From Gammaproteobacteria bacterium (lineage in GTDB: Bacteria; Pseudomonadota; Gammaproteobacteria; UBA9339): 62,570 nucleotides of DNA. Shown piece after piece: positions 8,995 through 17,148 of the stretch; position 1 is the stretch's first letter, and every line of letters starts with the position of its first letter. Position numbers and translations under genes: made by a program. The stretch lies in the NCBI GenBank assembly GCA_023480665.1, contig JAMCWR010000074.1:1-62570 (forward strand), in the 5' to 3' direction. The notes beneath the pieces were generated by a model, which saw only the letters and a program-made list of their open reading frames with translations, searched no databases and had not been told where the DNA came from.

Positions 8995-9165
8995 CATTGT
9001 TGCATAATTAATATTTTTTTAAAATGTAGGGGCGGGTTTGTGTTGGAAATATTATGATCAATATAGAATCTAAATTCGGAAAGGTTATCACGATTTTATA
9101 AATGCCATCTGAAACCCGCCCCTACAATGTATATAGAAATTCGTGTTGAAGTAACTATTTATGAA
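8995..9165. repeat. A-family element (9026-9127) inside a TTGTTGCATAA outer palindrome
   Basis: The A element runs from TGTAGGGGCGGGTTTGTG at 9026 to AACCCGCCCCTACA ending at 9126, with the internal TAGAATCTAAATTCGG motif. It is framed by ATTGTTGCATAATTAATATT at about 8996 and AACTATTTATGAATATTGAA at about 9151. The same frame surrounds the copy at 17558, where the right side reads AACTATTTATGCAACAAT. The start codon of the downstream export gene lies inside the decayed right frame. Confidence 0.75.
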
Positions 9166-9661
9166 TATTGAACATCTAACAAATCTAATTAATGTCCTAC
9201 ATCTGCCGCCACAGGTAATTACCATGTTTTTTGGTGCATTACCTATTGTCGAACTCCGTGGTGCAATTCCTTTCGCTCATGGCGTATTAAAGCTTGGTTG
9301 GTTTGCGGCTTTTTTTTGGTCTTTTATTGGCAGTATCATTCCTGGCATAATTATTTTGTTAGTTACAGAACCGCTACTCAATTGGTTTAGTAATCATAAT
9401 AAATTTTGTCATCGGATTATTAGTTCGGTTCTCGCAAAAAAACAAAAACACTTTCATAAGAAATATGAAAAATATGGTGAGATCGGCATTTTGCTATTAG
9501 CTGCAACTCCTTTACCTTTGGCAGGTGTTTGGTCTGCTGCACTAATTGCCGCAGTTTTAGGCTATGAATTTTGGCGTGCACTTATTTTAATTGCGGTAGG
9601 CAATGTAATTGCCGGATTAATCGTTACGGCTTTTTCTGCAGGAATTTTTTCTTGTTTCTAA
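9161..9661 (+). CDS. small multidrug export family protein (COG2426-like)
   Basis: A 166-residue integral membrane protein. The motif GALPIVELRGAIPFAHGVLKL near residues 25-45 is characteristic of the Sm_multidrug_ex family (PF06695), followed by hydrophobic helices at ~48-70, a basic loop (AKKQKHFHKKYEKYGEIG) and two more helices including ATPLPLAGVWSAALIAAVLG. The fold is related to DedA-type half-barrel transporters. The substrate is unknown despite the family name. It occupies the place of pdxA between surA and rsmA. No clear Shine-Dalgarno is visible; the ATG lies in repeat-derived sequence. Confidence 0.82.
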   Translation: MNIEHLTNLINVLHLPPQVITMFFGALPIVELRGAIPFAHGVLKLGWFAAFFWSFIGSIIPGIIILLVTEPLLNWFSNHNKFCHRIISSVLAKKQKHFHKKYEKYGEIGILLLAATPLPLAGVWSAALIAAVLGYEFWRALILIAVGNVIAGLIVTAFSAGIFSCF

Positions 9662-9690
9662 TATATCATTGCATTAATCGTTTTTGGCAG

Positions 9691-9814
9691 TGCCAAAAGG
9701 CGAAGGATCGAAGGTGTTGGTTTGAGGGACGTGTGATACAGGATAGTAAGGAACGCGAGTACATGGAAATACGTTCCCGAAAAACAACACCTTCGATCCG
9801 CCAGCATTTTGGCA
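9691..9814. repeat. K element copy 1: conserved core between locus-specific inverted arms
   Basis: Outer arms TGCCAAAAGGCGAAGGATCG (9691) and its near-complement ending at 9814 enclose a core GAGGGACGTGTGATACA...GTTCCCGA. The core is about 90% identical to the copy at 47364-47481, but the arms differ completely between the two sites while remaining self-complementary. The core has its own hairpin (GGAAC...GTAC-ATGGAA-GTAC...GTTCC). It lies between the export gene and rsmA on the transcribed strand. Confidence 0.85.
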
Positions 9815-9843
9815 AAGACCAAATTATTTAAGGGCTCGTAATT

Positions 9844-10608
9844 ATGTCTCATCGCGGTAAAAGGTGTTTTGGCCAACATTTTCTGCATGAAAAAGCTGTT
9901 CTTCATCATATTATTGCCGCAATAAATCCTAAGACTTCTGAGCATTTTGTTGAAATCGGGCCTGGGCTTGGGGCTTTAACTGCTTTACTTTTGCCGTTAG
10001 CGCAAAGTGTTGATGCTATTGAGATCGATCGCGATTTGATTCCAGAGTTAATTAATAGATGCCAAAACTTAGGTACGCTGCGTGTGCATGCGCAAGATGT
10101 ATTACAATTTGATTTTTCTGCGCTTGATATTATGCCATTGCGTGTTGTTGGCAATTTGCCGTATAACATTTCTACACCATTATTATTTTATTTGATTTCA
10201 TATATTGATTTAATTCAAGATATGCATTTTATGCTGCAACTAGAAGTAGCGGAGCGCATTGTTGCTTCGCCTGGATCAAAAACTTATGGGCGCTTAAGCG
10301 TAATGTTACAGTATTTTTGTGAGGCAGAATTATTGTTCACGGTTGGTCCTGGTGCTTTTACTCCTCCACCGAAAGTTGATTCTGCGATAGTTAGGTTAAT
10401 ACCTCGCTTACAAGAGAAGCGCCAATTGTGTGATGTTGCAAAATTAAGCGAAGTTGTGCGATTGGCTTTTGGGCAGCGGCGAAAAACCATCAGCAATAGT
10501 TTGAAAAAAATTATTAGCAATGAGAGTTTGCTAGCAATTGGTATTGACCCAAAATTACGGCCGGAGCAATTAAGCGTTGCAGAATTTGTGCAAATAGCGA
10601 AAAATTAA
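9844..10608 (+). CDS. rsmA: 16S rRNA dimethyladenosine transferase RsmA (KsgA)
   Basis: A 254-residue SAM-dependent enzyme that dimethylates the two adjacent adenines (A1518/A1519) in helix 45 of 16S rRNA during 30S maturation. Visible motifs are GQHFLHEKAVLHHIIAAI at the N-terminus, motif I VEIGPGLGALTALLL near residue 37, the acidic EIDRDL loop, and the catalytic NLPYNISTPLLF (NLPY) near residue 105. The C-terminal domain holds FTPPPKVDSAIVRL and FGQRRKTISNSLKK. Length matches E. coli KsgA (273). Order surA-x-rsmA-x-apaH preserves the classic operon with pdxA and apaG missing. Confidence 0.96.
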   Translation: MSHRGKRCFGQHFLHEKAVLHHIIAAINPKTSEHFVEIGPGLGALTALLLPLAQSVDAIEIDRDLIPELINRCQNLGTLRVHAQDVLQFDFSALDIMPLRVVGNLPYNISTPLLFYLISYIDLIQDMHFMLQLEVAERIVASPGSKTYGRLSVMLQYFCEAELLFTVGPGAFTPPPKVDSAIVRLIPRLQEKRQLCDVAKLSEVVRLAFGQRRKTISNSLKKIISNESLLAIGIDPKLRPEQLSVAEFVQIAKN

Positions 10609-10725
10609 TTAAGAATTAAAAATTAAGAATTAAGAATGGTAGTGTCGCAAAAAACGCGACATTTATATATTTAAAAATAAATAAAAACAATATAAATTCT
10701 TAATTCTTAATTCTTAATTATTAAT
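10606..10725. repeat. E element copy 1: AT-rich TTAAGAAT palindrome
   Basis: AATTAAGAATTAAAAATTAA at the left and AATTCTTAATTCTTAATTAT at the right form a long AT-rich inverted repeat. The centre (TAGTGTCGCAAAAAACGCGACATTTATAT) contains a smaller GTCGC...GCGAC hairpin. The centre is related, in reverse orientation, to the copy at 43921-44020. It fills the rsmA-apaH gap, so apaH has no recognisable Shine-Dalgarno. Confidence 0.75.
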
Positions 10726-10732
10726 TGCATTT

Positions 10733-11581
10733 ATGGCGACATATTGTATTGGTGATGTGCAAGGGTGCTTTGATGAGTTACGTGAACTTCTTGCCATCAT
10801 AAATTTTAATCCATATCAAGATACACTTTGGTTTGTAGGTGATTTAGTAAATCGTGGACCAAAGTCGCTTGAAGTTTTGCGTTTTATTAAAAACCTGCCG
10901 CAGAAAATAGTTGTTTTAGGCAATCATGATCTGCATTTGCTCAATTTTTATAATAAGATTGTAGATTTTGAAGCAAGCCATTTAGAAGCAGTAGTAAATG
11001 CAGAAGATGCAGCAACGCTTATCAATTGGCTGCGCATGCAACCATTAATGCATTATGATGCAAAACTTAATTATATTCTTGTGCATGCTGGGGTTTATCC
11101 AGAGTGGAGTTTAAGTCAAGCCGCAACTTTGGCACGTGAGGCAGAGCAAGTTTTATGTAGTGATAACTATACTGATTTTCTAGAGCATATGTATGGTAAC
11201 GCACCAAACAAATGGAACGAAAATTTGCAAGGCTACGATCGCATACGTTTTATTATTAATAGTTTTACGCGGATGCGTTTATGTGATGCAAATGGTAATT
11301 TAGATTTTACTTATACAGGCTCGCTTGATGGAAAACCTAAAGAATTGATGCCATGGTTTAAAATTCCCGGGCGCAAAATTCAAAATGAAAAAATTGTTTT
11401 TGGCCACTGGGCTGCATTAGGCGGGGTTACTAACACAACAAATGTTTTTGCTTTAGATACCGGATGTGTTTATGGCAAAGTGCTAACTGCAATGCGGTTA
11501 GAAGATCAGGTGAGGTTTCAGGCTAGTGCAGTATTGTCTGGCATGGCCAAAACGGCATATGGTTCAGAAGGCAGAGGATAA
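10733..11581 (+). CDS. apaH: diadenosine tetraphosphatase ApaH (symmetrical)
   Basis: A 282-residue metallophosphoesterase cleaving Ap4A into two ADP and removing Np4 caps from RNA. Signature blocks are present: GDVQGC near residue 7, FVGDLVNRGPKSLEVL near residue 34 (GDxVxRG), LGNHD near residue 61, and an HAG (VHAGVYPEWS) near residue 119, followed by FGHWAALGG near residue 225. Length is typical (E. coli 280). It is the last gene of the lptD-surA-rsmA-apaH run and is followed directly by an S element. Confidence 0.95.
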   Translation: MATYCIGDVQGCFDELRELLAIINFNPYQDTLWFVGDLVNRGPKSLEVLRFIKNLPQKIVVLGNHDLHLLNFYNKIVDFEASHLEAVVNAEDAATLINWLRMQPLMHYDAKLNYILVHAGVYPEWSLSQAATLAREAEQVLCSDNYTDFLEHMYGNAPNKWNENLQGYDRIRFIINSFTRMRLCDANGNLDFTYTGSLDGKPKELMPWFKIPGRKIQNEKIVFGHWAALGGVTNTTNVFALDTGCVYGKVLTAMRLEDQVRFQASAVLSGMAKTAYGSEGRG

Positions 11582-11589
11582 AAAAATCA

Positions 11590-11772
11590 AAAAAATATTT
11601 ACACAGCAGGGGCTCTGAAAGAGCCTTTTGCTTCACCAGCCTAGTGTGTAGCGATCCCGCACATAAACTCTTCCAAGAATAAATATCGAATGGTTAATTG
11701 GGTATTGTGAAAAAATTTATGTGCGGGAGAGCAAACGCTGGGTGGTGTATGAATTAGCGAATTAGTTATTGA
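11590..11772 (+). ncRNA. S element copy 1: structured repeat following apaH stop
   Basis: It begins within 10 nt of the apaH stop. Features shared with copies at 49447 and 50141 are an AAAAATATTTACACAGC leader, a GGGCTCTGAAAGAGCC hairpin, CACCAGC pairing with GCTGGGTGGTG around a variable inner hairpin (CCCGCACATAAA/TTTATGTGCGGG), and a closing AATTAGCGAATTAGTTATTG block. Base pairing is preserved while the stem sequences differ, which suggests an RNA structure. Whether it is a stable RNA, a terminator or an mRNA processing site is unknown. Confidence 0.55.
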
Positions 11773-11867
11773 GGGCGATGTTGAAGATGGCATAAGGTTT
11801 TTTTTGGGCGATAAGTATTTTAGCACCCTACGCCGCTTTGGCTGTGCCAAGTAAAATGCTAGCATGA

Positions 11868-12659
11868 CTAAAAATGGAAATTAAAGCCCAAATTAATCTG
11901 ATTACTTGATGGCTTGGCACTGTAAGAAAATGTCATTGGCACGGGTGAAACTCGTGAGTATGTGTTGTTTACCTTACCATATTTGTTGTATACGTATTCA
12001 ACGCGCATGCTAAATGCATCAACAAAGAAATATTCTACACCTGCGCCAACGCGTGCTCCAAAAGAGCATTTATAATTGCTTTGCGAGATAGGGTTGTTTG
12101 GATCGCCTGAATCAGCATTTAATTTAAGTTGTACTAAACTTGCAGCAATACCAAGCCGGCCATATAAAAGAACTGATCTTGTATTAGTCAAAAATCCCGG
12201 AAGAACATCTAGGCTCAAAGCAAAGGGTTGGCGAGTTGAGATATTTGCTGGAGCAAATGGTGAGGTGGTTACATAGTCGGTAACTCTTTCATACATAGTT
12301 GTGTAATTAGCACCTACTTCACCTGCAATATAGAAGTTATCAAAATTAGTTCCGTAACCGCCGAAAATTCCTGCATTATAGTCCAAAGATGTTTGCGAAA
12401 GATCTGTGGTTAGTGGCACAAATCCAGGCAAAGTAAATTGATTGGTAAATTTTCCAGATGAAGCGTCAACACCACCACTAATGCCAATGTAATGATTATC
12501 GAGTGGAGGGACAGGAGCTTTAGTTGCTATATAATTATTCATATTATCTGGATATGCATAATCGACATCTTGGGTATTAAATGGGCCAAGTTCTTGAGCA
12601 AGTGCGGCAGGCGCTAAAAGCAATAACAGGATAAAACTTTTGAGAGTAACTTTTTGCAT
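11868..12659 (-). CDS. outer-membrane beta-barrel protein (porin-like, signal peptide)
   Basis: A 263-residue secreted barrel. The signal peptide MQKVTLKSFILLLLLAPAALA is cleaved near residue 21. The mature part alternates aromatic and small residues in strands (YIGISGGVDASSGKFT, YAGIFGGYGTNFDNFYIAGEVG, MRVEYVYNKYGKVNN) and ends NQINLGFNFHF with a C-terminal phenylalanine, the BAM recognition signal. It resembles the OMP_b-brl/P44-Msp2 type small barrels common in Coxiella and Legionella. The ligand is unknown. A GGAAAGAAT lies just upstream of the ATG. The gene is divergent from rsmJ. Confidence 0.85.
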   Translation of the reverse strand: MQKVTLKSFILLLLLAPAALAQELGPFNTQDVDYAYPDNMNNYIATKAPVPPLDNHYIGISGGVDASSGKFTNQFTLPGFVPLTTDLSQTSLDYNAGIFGGYGTNFDNFYIAGEVGANYTTMYERVTDYVTTSPFAPANISTRQPFALSLDVLPGFLTNTRSVLLYGRLGIAASLVQLKLNADSGDPNNPISQSNYKCSFGARVGAGVEYFFVDAFSMRVEYVYNKYGKVNNTYSRVSPVPMTFSYSAKPSSNQINLGFNFHF

Positions 12660-12717
12660 ATTCTTTCCTTTGATTTGCTGTTATGATTGAGATTATCTTA
12701 TAACAAATATTTAATTT

Positions 12718-13479
12718 ATGCCACCAAATATCGCAATTGTCTCAGACGCAAAATCTTGCCAAGATAAAGCACAATCTCTTGCACATAAATTAAAATTACC
12801 CTTAGTAGAGACAGATGATAAGCGCTATCAGTTTCATTTGGCAGTTATGCCAGAACATCTTGAATTACGAAAAATTGCAATTAAAACCAAACCAATTTAT
12901 GTGGATTTTTTATCTGGTAAATTGAGTTATCGAGCTAAGCATGGTGGAGGTAGGAAGCAGCTTTTGGCACGTGCTGTTAATGTAAAAGGCAAACCATTGC
13001 CAACAGTTTTAGATGCAACTTCCGGTTTTGGTACTGATGCTTTTGTTTTGGCAAGTCTTGGCTGTGAAGTGTTAATGCTTGAGCGTTCACCAATAATTGG
13101 CGCATTATTGCAAGATGGGTTGGATCGGCTGCGAGAGTCTAGAAAGTTTAATGAGCTAAAATTAGATTTAATTATTACCGATGCGTGTGATTATCTGGAG
13201 CAAATTATTCAAACTAAACAACTTGCATTTGATGTTATTTATCTTGATCCAATGTATCCAGAACGAAGCAATAGCGCGCTCGGGAAAAATACGTTGCGGG
13301 TTTTACGCGAACTAGTAGGTGATGATATGGATGCTGATGCTTTGCTACCACTTGCAATACAAGCTGCAAAAAAACGCGTAGTTGTAAAACGCCCAAAACA
13401 TGCGCCATTTTTATGCAAACAAAAACCAGATATTATTTATACTTCAGGCAACAGCAGCCGTTTTGATGTGTATGAGTGA
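12718..13479 (+). CDS. rsmJ: 16S rRNA m2G1516 methyltransferase RsmJ
   Basis: A 253-residue SAM-dependent methyltransferase that modifies G1516 in 16S rRNA. KPIYVDFLSGKLSYRAKHGGGRKQLLARAVN (residues ~60-90) is the family signature, LDATSGFGTDAFVLASLGCEVLMLER (~99-125) is motif I, and DVIYLDPMYPER (~175) is the DPMY catalytic loop, with VVVKRPKHAPFL near the end. Length matches E. coli YhiQ (250). Its last 36 bp overlap the converging hepT. Confidence 0.94.
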   Translation: MPPNIAIVSDAKSCQDKAQSLAHKLKLPLVETDDKRYQFHLAVMPEHLELRKIAIKTKPIYVDFLSGKLSYRAKHGGGRKQLLARAVNVKGKPLPTVLDATSGFGTDAFVLASLGCEVLMLERSPIIGALLQDGLDRLRESRKFNELKLDLIITDACDYLEQIIQTKQLAFDVIYLDPMYPERSNSALGKNTLRVLRELVGDDMDADALLPLAIQAAKKRVVVKRPKHAPFLCKQKPDIIYTSGNSSRFDVYE

Positions 13480-13938
13480 AGTGTTAAAGAAAATCTCTGC
13501 TTTTTCAATCATCATACAAAGCTCGGTTGCGTTTTTGCATATATCTATAAATAGTTGTTCGGTATCTGTTGATCGATATTCGTGAGCAATCTCATTACGC
13601 AATCTTCGCATTGCAATTAAATCAGTGGCGCTTTTAATGATTCCAAGTTTTTCTGCTAGTTGGCACTTGTCAATAAAGGACACGGGATTTTCAGCTATGA
13701 GCACAAAAATATTGGTCAATGTTTTTTGCGTTAAAATATCTAACGCGCGCGCAAATCTTGCGGTTAATGCTTCAAATATTTCTAGGTCATCATTAGATAA
13801 AGATTTATTTTTAACCGGTAATAATAAATTGCATTTGCGCATTGAAAATTCGAGAGCTTCTTTTGCTTTTAAGAGATCAGCAAAATTTTCCTTTAGTAAC
13901 TTTATTAATAATTCTTGTTTTTGATCTTGAGTCTTCAT
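13444..13938 (-). CDS. hepT: HepT-like toxin (DUF86/HEPN RNase)
   Basis: A 164-residue HEPN protein. The HEPN active-site motif Rx4-6HxY is present as RNEIAHEYRSTD near residue 113, and the protein is otherwise helical. HepT partners with the MNT nucleotidyltransferase MntA, which AMPylates a tyrosine of the HxY motif to silence the RNase. It starts in an ATGA overlap with mntA, and mntA is upstream. Its 3' end runs 36 bp into the converging rsmJ. HepT proteins are usually ~130-145 residues, so this is slightly long. Confidence 0.82.
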   Translation of the reverse strand: MKTQDQKQELLIKLLKENFADLLKAKEALEFSMRKCNLLLPVKNKSLSNDDLEIFEALTARFARALDILTQKTLTNIFVLIAENPVSFIDKCQLAEKLGIIKSATDLIAMRRLRNEIAHEYRSTDTEQLFIDICKNATELCMMIEKAEIFFNTSLIHIKTAAVA

Positions 13939-14222
13939 ATTTCTCTCGCATCTAATAAAACTAATTTTTTAAACGTTGCATCATCCGCAAAAGTAAAATT
14001 TACTAAATCGACTTTTTGTTCACCATATTCTTGATCAAATGCATTTTTGATAGCACATTTTTGTTCAAAAGTTAAAAGACTGTTGCTGAGAATCAATATA
14101 TCAATATCGCCGCCTTTTTTATCATCATCCAAGCGCGAGCCAAAAAGGTAGATCTTGGCTTCTGGGGAAAAATTTTGAATTTTTGCTTTAATAAATTTAA
14201 GTTGTTCAAGTGGCACGCGCAT
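13935..14222 (-). CDS. mntA: MntA-like minimal nucleotidyltransferase antitoxin
   Basis: A 95-residue MNT-domain protein. The motif FGSRLDDDKKGGDIDILIL near residue 27 is the GSx9DxD nucleotidyltransferase site, one residue shorter between GS and DxD than the GSx10DxD reported for MntA. It is the antitoxin of the type VII-like MntA/HepT system: it transfers AMP to HepT. It is co-transcribed and translationally coupled to hepT (4 bp overlap). Either member could be inactive; both motifs look intact. Confidence 0.82.
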   Translation of the reverse strand: MRVPLEQLKFIKAKIQNFSPEAKIYLFGSRLDDDKKGGDIDILILSNSLLTFEQKCAIKNAFDQEYGEQKVDLVNFTFADDATFKKLVLLDAREI

Positions 14223-14333
14223 TGGTGATTTTGTTCAAAAATTGATGTGTACAAAAGATTATAACAAAATAATAATTTTTTGCTATACTAAATAGAGTTA
14301 ACTAAAATAAATATTATATTCTTTGGAGACCAT

Positions 14334-14948
14334 ATGCGCCCGATAATGATGCACTTTCCCATGCCAATTGAAACCCCACGTATGATTCTGCGGATTCCGC
14401 AAATGGGTTACACCGATAGTTACGATTATGTTGAAGCGGCAAGCGAATCTTTGCCGGAAATTTCACCATGGCTATCTTGGGCAAGGTATGTGCCATCAGT
14501 TGACTCTACTGAAGAATATTTGCGTGATAGTTGTGCTAACTGGATTGTGCGTACTAGCACCCACGTTGGTATGCCGCTATGTATCATCGATAAAGAAACC
14601 AGCAAATTTGCCGGTATTATTGTGATGCATAGTGTCAATTGGGATATTCCTAAAATTGAAATTGGCTATTGGCTTCGAAGCTCGTTTGTGCATAAAGGCA
14701 TGATTAGCGAAGCAGTTAATGCATTAACGCGCTACTGTTTTTTGGTTATGGGAATGAAACGGGTTGAAATTCGTTGTGAAATTGCCAACGTCAGAAGCCG
14801 TAAAGTTCCTGAGCGCCTTGGGTTTATGCTTGATGCGAGAATGCGCAATAATCAATATTCAGTAAAAACTGGTCGGATTACTGATACTCTCGTTTATTCT
14901 AGAATTGATTTAGAGGGCTTGCCACCAATTGATGTGCGGTGGGGATAG
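14334..14948 (+). CDS. GNAT family N-acetyltransferase (RimJ/RimL-like)
   Basis: A 204-residue GCN5-related acetyltransferase. ETPRMILRIPQ at the N-terminus and the core EIGYWLRSSFVHKGMISEAVNALTRYCFLVMGMKRVEIRCEIANVRSRKVPERLGF (residues ~105-165) match the RimJ/RimL acetyltransferase_3 family; the GxA acetyl-CoA loop is degenerate (HKGMIS). The substrate (ribosomal protein N-terminus, amino acid or antibiotic) cannot be assigned. The ATG at 14334 lies 7 nt after GGAG. A -10-like TATACT lies near 14283. Confidence 0.8.
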   Translation: MRPIMMHFPMPIETPRMILRIPQMGYTDSYDYVEAASESLPEISPWLSWARYVPSVDSTEEYLRDSCANWIVRTSTHVGMPLCIIDKETSKFAGIIVMHSVNWDIPKIEIGYWLRSSFVHKGMISEAVNALTRYCFLVMGMKRVEIRCEIANVRSRKVPERLGFMLDARMRNNQYSVKTGRITDTLVYSRIDLEGLPPIDVRWG

Positions 14949-15072
14949 GTTCGCATAGAATACTGTAACGGCAATGGCATAACTTGGATTTTCTTGATCA
15001 GCTTGTTTTTGTTCCATAACTTGATCTCGATTTTATATTAAATTTTGGCTCGATGTATACGATGCAAAACCA

Positions 15073-16971
15073 TCAAACCTCCGCCAAATTACCTTTACTT
15101 TCCAGCCAATCTTTGCGATCAGCGGCCCGTTTTTTTGCAAGTAACATATCCATTAATGCATCAACATTATCGCCTTCAGCTATAGTTAATTGCACTAAGC
15201 GGCGTGTATCTGCTGCCATGGTGGTTTCCCGCAGTTGGATTGGATTCATTTCACCCAAGCCTTTAAAACGCTGAATATTGATTCGTGCGTTTTTCTTTTC
15301 AGCTTGCAGGCGATCTAAAATCCCCTGCTTTTCTGCATCATCAAGCGCATAGTAAACTTCTTTACCAATATCAATACGATAAAGAGGTGGCATGGCAACG
15401 TACACATGGCCATTTTTTACGAGAGCCCTAAAGTGTTTTAAAAATAATGCGCAAAGTAAAGTGGCAATATGCAGGCCATCAGAATCTGCGTCAGCTAAAA
15501 TGCAAACTTTATGATAACGTAAATTTTCAAGATTATCTGAATCTGGATCAATACCAAGTGCTACAGCAATATCGTGCACTTCTTGTGAAGCTAAAACTTC
15601 TTCAGAATTAACTTCCCAGGTGTTAAGGATCTTACCGCGTAATGGCATAACTGCTTGTGTTTCGCGGTCACGCGCTTGTTTTGCGGAACCTCCGGCCGAA
15701 TCGCCTTCGACTAAAAATAATTCAGTGCGGCTTGGGTCTTGTGCAACACAGTCGGCTAATTTTCCAGGAAGAGCAGGGCCGGTGGTTACTTTTTTCCTTG
15801 CGACCTTCTTTTCAATGCTTAAGCGTTTTTGTGCATTATTAATAATTATAGCTGCAATTGCTTCGCCTAAATGCACATTTTGGTTCAGCCATAAACTAAA
15901 AGCATCTTTAGTAACGCCGCTAACAAAAGCTGCAGATTGCCTTGAACTTAAGCGTTCTTTAGTTTGTCCAGAAAATTGTGGATCAACTAATTTGACCGAT
16001 AAGATATAGTTGCAATTTTCCCATACATCTTCTGGTGCAAGTTTTACGCCGCGTGGTAAGAGTTTACGAATTTCACAAAATTCTCGCATCGCATCGCTTA
16101 ACCCTGTGCGTAAACCATTAACATGCGTGCCGCCTTGGATTGTTGGAATTAAATTAACATAACTTTCAGCGAGGGTTGCTTTTTCTTCTGGAATCCAAAC
16201 TAAAGCCCATTCAGCAACTTCATTTTCAGTAGCAAATTTACCGTAGCATGGAACTTCAGGCAGAAAATTTGCGCCAACTAAGGTGCTGGTTAAATAAGTT
16301 CTTAAGCCATCTTCGTAATACCACTCTTCTTTTTCATTAGTTTGTTCATTGAAAAACTTAATGCGTAACCCTGGGCATAAAACTGCTTTGGCGCGGAGTA
16401 GATGCTTAAGCTCGGAAAGCGAAAACTTTACGGTGTCAAAATATTTTGCATTGGGCCAAAAGCGAATACTGGTTCCGCTGTCGCGAGCGTTACAAGTATC
16501 GATTGCTTTTAATTTTTGTTTTGGTTCACCATTATCAAATTGCATTTGAAAGATTTGGCCTTCGCGCTTTACTTTAACTTCTAAGCGTTCTGAAAGCGCA
16601 TTGACAACTGAAATACCAACACCATGTAAACCGCCAGAAAAGCGATAATGTTTGTCAGAAAATTTAGCGCCAGCATGTAGCCTAGTTAAAATTAGTTCCA
16701 CGCCAGAAATTTTTTCCTCTGGATGAATATCAGTAGGCATGCCTCGGCCGTCATCGATAACTTCGAGTGAATTATCCTGATATAAAATTACTTCGATATT
16801 AGAAGCGTAGCCAATGGTTGCTTCATCGACGCTATTATCAATTGCTTCCTGTGCCAAGTGATTTGGACGTGAAGTGTCAGTGTACATGCCAGGGCGTTTT
16901 TTAACTGGATCAAGCCCACTTAAGACTTCAATCGCCTCGGCGTTATAGTTGGTTTTAAGTTTGGTATTCAT
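15073..16971 (-). CDS. parE: DNA topoisomerase IV subunit B (ParE)
   Basis: A 632-residue type IIA topoisomerase ATPase subunit. The N-terminal GHKL domain shows EAIDNSVDEA and DDGRGMPTDIHP, GGLHGVGISVVNALS, and the transducer lysine region (SGQTKERLSSRQ). The TOPRIM domain has ELFLVEGDSAGGSAKQARDRETQAVMPLRGKILN with catalytic EGDSA and DADSDG (ILADADSDGLHI). GVE..LTRLHAGAKF and the absence of the GyrB insert, plus length ~630, favour ParE over GyrB. It decatenates daughter chromosomes with ParC, which is not in the window. It is divergent from hypA. Confidence 0.95.
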   Translation of the reverse strand: MNTKLKTNYNAEAIEVLSGLDPVKKRPGMYTDTSRPNHLAQEAIDNSVDEATIGYASNIEVILYQDNSLEVIDDGRGMPTDIHPEEKISGVELILTRLHAGAKFSDKHYRFSGGLHGVGISVVNALSERLEVKVKREGQIFQMQFDNGEPKQKLKAIDTCNARDSGTSIRFWPNAKYFDTVKFSLSELKHLLRAKAVLCPGLRIKFFNEQTNEKEEWYYEDGLRTYLTSTLVGANFLPEVPCYGKFATENEVAEWALVWIPEEKATLAESYVNLIPTIQGGTHVNGLRTGLSDAMREFCEIRKLLPRGVKLAPEDVWENCNYILSVKLVDPQFSGQTKERLSSRQSAAFVSGVTKDAFSLWLNQNVHLGEAIAAIIINNAQKRLSIEKKVARKKVTTGPALPGKLADCVAQDPSRTELFLVEGDSAGGSAKQARDRETQAVMPLRGKILNTWEVNSEEVLASQEVHDIAVALGIDPDSDNLENLRYHKVCILADADSDGLHIATLLCALFLKHFRALVKNGHVYVAMPPLYRIDIGKEVYYALDDAEKQGILDRLQAEKKNARINIQRFKGLGEMNPIQLRETTMAADTRRLVQLTIAEGDNVDALMDMLLAKKRAADRKDWLESKGNLAEV

Positions 16972-17120
16972 GGTTTTTTCTTTATTGTCAACGTTTGTCA
17001 GAGTTTTTCTCCGAATTTTTTGTAAGATTATTATTCTAGTGCAAAAAAAGCAAATTATGTATTTTTTATTTTGAAAATACGGAGCTTGCTTTTGTATTTG
17101 AAAGAATTAGCTTGCATCTA

Positions 17121-17148
17121 GCCTCAAGCTTCTTGTATCTTGTGAGGC
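17121..17148 (+). promoter_or_regulatory. hairpin directly abutting the hypA start codon
   Basis: GCCTCAAG (17121-17128) pairs with CTTGTGAGGC (17139-17148) with one bulged G. The only Shine-Dalgarno-like GAGG lies in the 3' strand and ends 1 nt before the ATG, too close for normal use. The start codon cannot be elsewhere because a TGA is in frame at 17143-17145. This implies that hypA translation is weak, structure-controlled or leaderless. Confidence 0.55.

Noticed and set aside
9691..9814. Integron attC site
   Set aside because: attC has conserved outer ends and variable centre; the K element is the opposite and no integrase is near.
9571..9945. ORFs on both strands around 9571-9945
   Set aside because: They are translations of the K element and of the antisense of rsmA.
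11641..11865. 74-codon minus-strand ORF in the S element region after apaH
   Set aside because: It runs through the structured repeat and has no RBS or protein-like pattern.
14910..15017. Minus-strand 35-codon ORF (MEQKQADQENPSYAIAV...) after parE
   Set aside because: It overlaps the GNAT gene end, has only a weak RBS and no family; kept out of the feature list.
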